Origin: Deltaproteobacteria bacterium
GTDB lineage: Bacteria; Myxococcota_A; UBA9160; JAJDAL01
Direction: 5' to 3'
Assembly (NCBI GenBank): GCA_029261875.1
Contig: JAJDAL010000006.1
Span: 56,765-120,764, forward strand
DNA length: 64,000 nucleotides
The stretch's first letter is position 1. Each line of letters begins with the position of its first letter. The notes under the pieces are model-generated. The model saw only the letters and a list, made by a program, of their open reading frames with translations, was not told the DNA's origin and searched no databases. A program made the position numbers and the translations under genes. This document shows positions 58,942 to 64,000 of this stretch, in pieces.

Positions 58942-59307
58942 ATGCCGGATATTTCCGAGGTCTGCACGCTGTCGAAGCCCGAACTCGAGGATCGCAGCGC
59001 CGCGATTCGAAGCGAGATTTTGCCCCTAGCGGTACGCGGCGATGCGAGCAGCAGCGGATTCGTGATCGAGTTCGACCACAGCGAGTCCTTGCAGGCCAAA
59101 CTCGAAAATTGGGTCGCCCTCGAACGCGAATGCTGCGGAAGTGTCGCTTGGAAATTGAGCAGCGATCCGCTGGCCAGGAGTCTCCGCCTCGAAGTCGCGG
59201 GTTTGACTCCGCCCGATGCCCTCGCGGAAACCCTGCGCGCGTTGCCGGCCGCCACCCAACCCCTGGCATCTCCGAACGGGTCCGATGCCTGCTGTGGCGG
59301 AACGTAG
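58942..59307 (+). CDS. Small cysteine-rich protein, probably metal- or stress-responsive
   Basis: 121 residues with GGAGG upstream of the ATG. Three Cys features stand out: C in V-C-T-L, a pair in E-R-E-C-C-G-S-V-A-W, and a C-terminal pair in D-A-C-C-G-G-T at the extreme end. The middle (A-K-L-E-N-W-V-A-L-E-R-E-C-C) resembles small proteins found next to mercury or MerR genes, but I cannot name the family. The MerR-type promoter in front argues for induction by a thiophilic metal, an oxidant or a redox compound. The C-C pairs could bind the metal. Confidence 0.75.
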   Translation: MPDISEVCTLSKPELEDRSAAIRSEILPLAVRGDASSSGFVIEFDHSESLQAKLENWVALERECCGSVAWKLSSDPLARSLRLEVAGLTPPDALAETLRALPAATQPLASPNGSDACCGGT

Positions 59308-59319
59308 ACGGGAAACCGC

Positions 59320-60846
59320 TTAAGGGGCTTGCGCGGCGACATCCGCCGCCGCCGCCAAAGCGGCCTTGCCCGCCGGCGTATCGACACCATAGAAATGGGC
59401 CGCCCATTCCATCAAGCGCGCGCTGCGCTGGCGCTGCCCATCGCGGGCGAGCAGAAACGCGACGAAACGCGCGACGTCCCCCATGTGGGGATCGATGGCG
59501 CTGGCCTCGCGCATTCGGCGCCGGGCCACATCCGGAGCGACACTGAGATCCAATGCGCCGAGCCTTCGAAACTCGAGATTCACTTCGAGGAGCTGCAAAT
59601 AGGAACGCGTGGTGGCCCCGACATCGATTGTCGGAAAGATGTTCTCTTCGAGCCCCCCCGCAGAAAATCGTCGCTGCCGAAGCTCTCGCGCGATGCGCAT
59701 ATTCAACCCGTCGAGACTGCTGCGATCGCCGCTGGGGTTCATGAGGGAGCCGACTTCGTCTACCACGTGGACCGCGCCGAACAGATGCAAGGTCTCGTGG
59801 GCCAGAACACGCCGGTCCGCAGCGGGATTCTCGAGCCGGAGCGCGATGCGGCGTCCGAGAAAATCCGCTTGGCCGCGCCGGTACGATCCCGCCCGCGCGT
59901 TCGGTGGTCGCGCCGAGAAGATCGCGTACAAGCCGGAGGCCTCGGACGCGCTTTCGAAATCGCGGAAGCGTTCCGCCAGGGGTTGGAAACTTCCGTCGGC
60001 CTCGACGTCGAAGGTTTCGATCGCCGCTGGAACCAGAGCGATTCCCAAGACCGGGTCGAGGGTGTTGGAAACACTTTGCCAGAGTAGACGCAAGCGGAAG
60101 CGCCAGCCGGGATCCGCACGCACGCTCGCATCCGCGTAGGAGAATGCCGGAACGATCTGGCGCCGCGACCAACCCGCATCGAGCTTCTGGAGCAAGGTGA
60201 CGGTGCGCTTCAGTCCCTGTGGATCGAGGTCCGACAACCAGAGTGCGCGCTCGAGTTTCGCTACCGCGCCGCTGCGATCGCCCATTTCGAGGAGCGCACC
60301 GGCGGCGCCGATCAACGCGTGGCCGTCGTAGGGACGCGCCTCGGCGGCCATCAGCGCGTTGCTTCCTCCCGAGTCTCGAACCGGAACGTCGCGCGTCAAC
60401 TCCCACAAGGCCGCGTGGGCCGGCGCCAACTCCGGATCGATGGCGAGCGCGGACTCGAGCAATCCCCGGGCAAGCGCCGAATGGCCGCGGCGACTCTCGA
60501 TCCCCGCCAAGCTCGTATAGGCGGGCGCCGCACCCGGGTCCGCGTCGAGGATTTCGCGCAGCCAGGGTTCCGCGGCTGCATCGTTCCCCTGTTTCAACGC
60601 GAGGCGCGCCATCCCCATGCGCGCCTCGGTCGAGCCCGCGTCGATCGCCAAAGCGCGTTGATATTTCGTTCGCGCACCCGCGAGTTCCCCGCGCTCCAGG
60701 GCCTGGTCACCCAAGCGCACCAGGGAGGACACCAAGGCGGGCGCGCGCGGCCCCGGGTCCGGCCATTCCGGCGCGGAACGGCAGCCCAGGGCGAGCGCCG
60801 CCAGAAGCAGACAGAGGGGGAGGGACGCGGTACCCGCGCGCCTCAA
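59320..60846 (-). CDS. TPR lipoprotein with a metzincin-type zinc-protease motif
   Basis: 508 residues from a TTG that overlaps the sucA stop (TTGA). The signal ends in lipobox L-A-L-G-C22. Residues about 37-215 are tetratricopeptide-like repeats (A-R-T-K-Y-Q-R-A-L-A-I-D-A, L-L-E-S-A-L-A-I-D-P). Residues about 230-400 contain H350-E-T-L-H354-L-F-G-A-V-H360 and M369 in S-L-M-N-P, the HExxHxxGxxH zinc site and Met-turn of metzincins. A helical tail follows. A lipid-anchored envelope protease is inferred; if so, the TPRs would position it on a partner. Translational linkage to a central-metabolism gene is odd. Confidence 0.82.
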   Translation of the reverse strand: MRRAGTASLPLCLLLAALALGCRSAPEWPDPGPRAPALVSSLVRLGDQALERGELAGARTKYQRALAIDAGSTEARMGMARLALKQGNDAAAEPWLREILDADPGAAPAYTSLAGIESRRGHSALARGLLESALAIDPELAPAHAALWELTRDVPVRDSGGSNALMAAEARPYDGHALIGAAGALLEMGDRSGAVAKLERALWLSDLDPQGLKRTVTLLQKLDAGWSRRQIVPAFSYADASVRADPGWRFRLRLLWQSVSNTLDPVLGIALVPAAIETFDVEADGSFQPLAERFRDFESASEASGLYAIFSARPPNARAGSYRRGQADFLGRRIALRLENPAADRRVLAHETLHLFGAVHVVDEVGSLMNPSGDRSSLDGLNMRIARELRQRRFSAGGLEENIFPTIDVGATTRSYLQLLEVNLEFRRLGALDLSVAPDVARRRMREASAIDPHMGDVARFVAFLLARDGQRQRSARLMEWAAHFYGVDTPAGKAALAAAADVAAQAP

Positions 60847-63641
60847 TCGAGCCCGGAGAAGGCGACCGCCAGCAACTTGGCTTGGCGTTCCTTGTGAACC
60901 CGTTGGGAACCGCCAGCGGGGCTCGCGCTCTCGGTGCGCCCCGCGTAACCGATCTTTTGATTGGGACGCAAGACGTCGGTCAAGCGCTCACGGACGAAGG
61001 TCCAACACCCCATGTTGGCCGGTTCTTCTTGCACCCACATGACCGTGTCGGCGTTTTCGTAGCGGGGAACGATCTCCGCGAGTTCCACTCCCGGCCACGG
61101 ATAGATCTGTTCGACGCGGATGACCGCGACGTCGGCGGCGCCTTCCGGCCGTTTCTTCTGAGCTTCCCGAATGTCGTAGAAGACCTTGCCCGAACACAAG
61201 AGCACGCGGCTCACCCGGTCGGGCCTTTCCGAAACTCGATCGTCGTCGATCACCCGCTGAAAATTCTTGGCTGTGAAATCGGCCACGTGCGATGTCGCCT
61301 CGGGCAGCCGCAACAGACTCTTGGGCGTAAAGATGATCAGGGGCGAGCGGTAGGCCCCCTTCATTTGACGGCGCAACACGTGGAAATACTGCGCGGGCGT
61401 CGTGCAATTGACCGCTTGAATGTTGTCCTCTGCGCACAGTTGCAGGAAACGTTCGATGCGCGCGGAGGAGTGTTCGGGCCCTTGCCCTTCGTAACCGTGG
61501 GGAAGCAACATGACGAGGCCACTCATGCGTTGCCATTTCACGTGGGCGGAGCTGATGAACTGATCGATGATCACCTGGGCGCCGTTGGCGAAATCGCCGA
61601 ATTGCGCCTCCCAGATCGTCAGCGTACTGGGATCCGCCAGGCTGTAGCCGTATTCGAAGCCGAGCACCGCGGCTTCGGACAACGGGCTGTCGTACACCTC
61701 GAAGCGAGCCTGGGTCGACGAGAGATGGGCCAGGGGCGCGTACTCTTCGCCCGTGCGCTGATCGACCAGGGATGCGTGACGTTGGCTGAAGGTACCGCGC
61801 GCCGAATCCTGTCCCGACAGACGAACGTTGCTTCCCTCCATCAGCAGCGTTCCGAACGCCAGCGCTTCTCCCGTGGACCAATCGATGGGACTGTCTTCAG
61901 CCACCACCTTGCAGCGACGATCCAGCAGGCCCTGAAGTTTCTTGTGGACTTCGAATTCAGCGGGCACCCGTCCCACACCTTCGGCGACCTGGGCCAGTCT
62001 CTCGACCGTCACCGCGGTTACCGGCGGTGCTTCGGGCCGGGTGCGCGAGAAACCGCTCCAGGGACCGCGCGGGTCGTAGGGTTCGTCGGGCTCGGGAGCC
62101 CGGGTCTTGATGGCCGCCAACGCGTGGGTGAGCTGCTGATTCAGGTCTTCCTCGATCCGCCGCGCATCCTCCTGGGTGAGAATGCCGATCTCCATCAACT
62201 TCTCGGTGTATTGCTGCCGAACCGGCGTAACCGCTTCGATCTGCTTGTAGAGCAGCGGCTGGGTGAAACGCGGCTCGTCGCCTTCGTTGTGACCGTGGCG
62301 GCGAAAACAGATCAATTCGATCACGACGCACTCGGCGAACCGGTGTCGATAGGCCAAAGCGAGCTTCACGCAATGGGCGACGGCTTCGGGGTCGTCACCG
62401 TTCACGTGAAGGATGGGAATCTGAATCATCTTCGCCACGTCCGTGGCGTACAGGGTGGAGCGCGCTTCCGCCGCCGTGGTGGTGAATCCAATCTGGTTGT
62501 TCACCACGATGTGGATCGAGCCCCCGGTCGAGTACCCGGCGAGGCGAGCCAGGTTCAGGGTTTCCGCCACGATGCCCTGACCTGAAAACGCGGCTTCGCC
62601 GTGGATCTGAACCGGCAGAATCGCGTGTCCGCGCTCGTCTCCCGCCCTCAATTGCTTGGCTCGAACGCGCCCTTCCACCACCGGATCGACGGCTTCGAGG
62701 TGGGACGGATTCGACGTCAGGGAAAGATGGACGCGCTCTCCGGATTGGGTGTCGCGGTCCGACGAATACCCCTTGTGGTACTTCACATCTCCGGAGCCGA
62801 AGGGGGCATCCAACAGCGGCGCATCTTCGAACTCGGAGAAGATCGATTCGAGCGACTTGCCCAGGATGTTCGAGAGAACGTTGAGTCGTCCTCGATGCGC
62901 CATACCCAACACGATTTCTCGCGCGCCGTGGGCCGGCGATTCTTCGACGATCGCATCGAGGAGCGGGATCAGAGACTCGGCTCCCTCGAGCGAGAAACGC
63001 TTCTGTCCCAGGAACTTCGTGTGGAGAAACTTTTCGAAGAGCGACGCGGCGGAGAGCCGTTCGAGAATCCGCAAACGCTCGTTGGCGCTAAGCGCCGGCG
63101 TATTGGAGTTTTCCTCCATGCGCTGCTGGAGCCACGCCTTGCGACCCGGATCCTGGATATGGGTGAACTCGACACCCACCTTCCGGCAATAGGTGGCGCG
63201 CAAACGATCCAAGATCTGGCGCAGGGTCTGAAGCGGTCCGCCCGGCAGATCCCCGGCGATGTATTGGGTGTCGAGGTCTTCTTCGCCAAACCCGTAGTGA
63301 GCAGGATCGAGCTCCGGGAAATAGATGTTCGGATTAGATAGGGGGTTCGTATCCGCGATGCGGTGACCGCGGGCACGATAGGAATGAATCAGCCGCAGAA
63401 CCTTGGCGTTCTTCTCGGCCACGCGCGAGTCGAGTGCCTGCTGGCGGCCCGCATCGTCCGCACCGGTGGATGTGGCGGCAACCTTGGCGGGGGTTTTCGT
63501 TTGCGGCGCACCGGGATCGAACAGATCGGCCCAGCTGGGATGAACCGAGGAAGGATCGACGTCGTAACGCTGACGGATTTCTTCCACGAGGGCCGCGTTG
63601 ACCCCAAAACGCGCAAGATCTTGCTTGCCCTCGCGACTCAT
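60843..63641 (-). CDS. sucA: 2-oxoglutarate dehydrogenase E1 component
   Basis: 932 residues, normal for SucA. The N-terminal lipoyl-interaction segment is present, then R-A-R-G-H-R-I-A-D-T-N-P-L, G-M-A-H-R-G-R-L-N-V-L, D-V-K-Y-H-K-G-Y-S-S-D, L-S-L-T-S-N-P-S-H-L-E-A-V-D-P, the thiamine-diphosphate region (G-D-D-P-E-A-V), C-F-R-R-H-G-H-N-E-G-D-E-P and the C-terminal L-P-H-G-Y-E-G-Q-G-P-E-H-S-S-A-R. It decarboxylates 2-oxoglutarate and passes succinyl groups to the E2 lipoamide in the TCA cycle. The E2 gene (sucB) is not downstream; instead the metzincin lipoprotein follows, so the usual sucAB order is broken. Confidence 0.95.
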   Translation of the reverse strand: MSREGKQDLARFGVNAALVEEIRQRYDVDPSSVHPSWADLFDPGAPQTKTPAKVAATSTGADDAGRQQALDSRVAEKNAKVLRLIHSYRARGHRIADTNPLSNPNIYFPELDPAHYGFGEEDLDTQYIAGDLPGGPLQTLRQILDRLRATYCRKVGVEFTHIQDPGRKAWLQQRMEENSNTPALSANERLRILERLSAASLFEKFLHTKFLGQKRFSLEGAESLIPLLDAIVEESPAHGAREIVLGMAHRGRLNVLSNILGKSLESIFSEFEDAPLLDAPFGSGDVKYHKGYSSDRDTQSGERVHLSLTSNPSHLEAVDPVVEGRVRAKQLRAGDERGHAILPVQIHGEAAFSGQGIVAETLNLARLAGYSTGGSIHIVVNNQIGFTTTAAEARSTLYATDVAKMIQIPILHVNGDDPEAVAHCVKLALAYRHRFAECVVIELICFRRHGHNEGDEPRFTQPLLYKQIEAVTPVRQQYTEKLMEIGILTQEDARRIEEDLNQQLTHALAAIKTRAPEPDEPYDPRGPWSGFSRTRPEAPPVTAVTVERLAQVAEGVGRVPAEFEVHKKLQGLLDRRCKVVAEDSPIDWSTGEALAFGTLLMEGSNVRLSGQDSARGTFSQRHASLVDQRTGEEYAPLAHLSSTQARFEVYDSPLSEAAVLGFEYGYSLADPSTLTIWEAQFGDFANGAQVIIDQFISSAHVKWQRMSGLVMLLPHGYEGQGPEHSSARIERFLQLCAEDNIQAVNCTTPAQYFHVLRRQMKGAYRSPLIIFTPKSLLRLPEATSHVADFTAKNFQRVIDDDRVSERPDRVSRVLLCSGKVFYDIREAQKKRPEGAADVAVIRVEQIYPWPGVELAEIVPRYENADTVMWVQEEPANMGCWTFVRERLTDVLRPNQKIGYAGRTESASPAGGSQRVHKERQAKLLAVAFSGLD

Positions 63642-63683
63642 TGGAATGCGCCCTCACGCCGCGTCCCGCGAACGGCGCGGGGT

Positions 63684-63689
63684 AATATA
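63684..63689 (-). promoter_or_regulatory. -10 element upstream of sucA
   Basis: TATATT on the minus strand, in GGGTATATTACC, lies 42 bp before the sucA ATG in an otherwise GC-rich 97-bp gap. No convincing -35 is present. Confidence 0.4.
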
Positions 63690-63738
63690 CCCATCGGCCT
63701 GCCTGCGCGGGACTTGAAGTTGCTCCGGCCCTTTCGGG

Positions 63739-64000
63739 CTACTCCGGTACTGCCATACCTTTTTGCACCGCCGGTCGCTCGGCGATGCGCTCCATCCACG
63801 CGACGACGCGGGGCAGTTCCATCAGCATCGGGGCCTTGAGGCCAAACACCGGGTGGAGCCAGGGGTAATGCATAATGTCGCCGATCGAATACTCGCCGGC
63901 CAGATAGGCGCGACCGTCCGACAGAATTCGGTCGATCACCTTGAGAAGCCGCTGACACTCGTCGCCAAAGATTTGAATCATCTCCGTGTTGCGTTCCCCT
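63739..64000 (-). CDS. Glutathione S-transferase C-terminal part, truncated by window edge
   Basis: About 87 residues are visible; the frame is open to the right edge, so the thioredoxin-like N-terminal half lies outside. The visible part is the helical GST C-domain: L-L-K-V-I-D-R-I-L, Y-L-A-G-E-Y-S-I-G-D-I-M-H-Y-P-W, and W-M-E-R-I-A-E-R-P-A-V-Q-K-G at the end. The G-E-Y-S-I-G-D-I N-cap box and the P-W-L-H-P pattern resemble YfcG/YghU-type disulphide-bond oxidoreductases. This is the third GST of the window. Confidence 0.83.
   Translation of the reverse strand, partial: GERNTEMIQIFGDECQRLLKVIDRILSDGRAYLAGEYSIGDIMHYPWLHPVFGLKAPMLMELPRVVAWMERIAERPAVQKGMAVPE

Noticed and set aside
60219-62585. 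A 788-codon open frame on the plus strand opposite sucA
   Set aside because: It is an Arg/Gly/Ala-rich shadow of the sucA coding strand in high-GC DNA, with no family resemblance and no start signal. Similar long antisense frames opposite the acyl-CoA ligase (9349-11436), plsB and the pilT genes were rejected for the same reason.

Overview
This is 64 kb of high-GC, tightly packed bacterial chromosome holding about 58 protein genes. I saw no rRNA, tRNA, CRISPR array or insertion sequence. PilT-type ATPases, lipoproteins with lipoboxes, a PilZ protein, an ECF sigma factor beside a Ser/Thr kinase, GSTs and a SucA-type 2-oxoglutarate dehydrogenase suggest a Gram-negative, aerobic, lipid-degrading organism. 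The general style fits the deltaproteobacterial/Myxococcota side of the tree, but this is an inference and no marker gene here settles it.

Layout. 1-3.2 kb: three tandem, overlapping genes for secreted right-handed beta-helix proteins built from a 21-residue coil. 3.2-5.6 kb: a PhyH-type dioxygenase, glyoxalase I and a GST. 5.7-20.7 kb: a lipid/steroid-type catabolic region. It contains a lone acyl-CoA dehydrogenase, a divergent run of a paired acyl-CoA dehydrogenase (alpha/beta) plus a FadD17/FadD19-like acyl-CoA ligase, a broken ligase remnant, and a flavin/2Fe-2S oxygenase reductase. It ends in a leftward operon of two DUF35 proteins, two cysteine-less thiolase-like proteins and a 1285-residue four-domain fusion (FGGY kinase, 2-hydroxyacid dehydrogenase, SCP2 lipid-binding domain, class II aldolase). 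Both transcription units carry the same 14-bp operator (T-N2-AAC-AT-GTT-N2-A), which matches the KstR-type motif known from actinobacterial cholesterol regulons.

20.7-26.2 kb: PilZ protein, MAPEG protein, then an operon of a secreted Pro-rich protein, an ECF sigma factor and a kinase fused through a membrane segment to a TPM domain. 26.4-34.2 kb: hemF, a ZapG/YhcB-like protein, arsC, an SCP-x thiolase, a CYTH protein, two MFS carriers and a membrane-anchored alpha/beta hydrolase. 34.3-48.3 kb: plsB, a sodium symporter, an EgtD-EgtB fusion, a VOC protein, an M1 aminopeptidase, two PilT paralogues and an ABC-class ATPase. 48.3-64 kb: small redox, detoxification and CoA-thioester genes, including a MOSC-methyltransferase fusion, a cysteine-rich protein behind a MerR-type promoter, a TPR lipoprotein with a metzincin motif coupled to sucA, and a truncated GST at the right edge.

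The most novel element is the four-domain fusion and its setting: a sugar-kinase/dehydrogenase/aldolase chain with a sterol-carrier domain, last in an operon that otherwise looks like steroid side-chain cleavage. Recurrent architecture: convergent genes often share a 4-bp double stop, and many co-directional genes overlap as ATGA, GTGA or TTGA, so long untranslated gaps are absent (none exceeds 300 bp).
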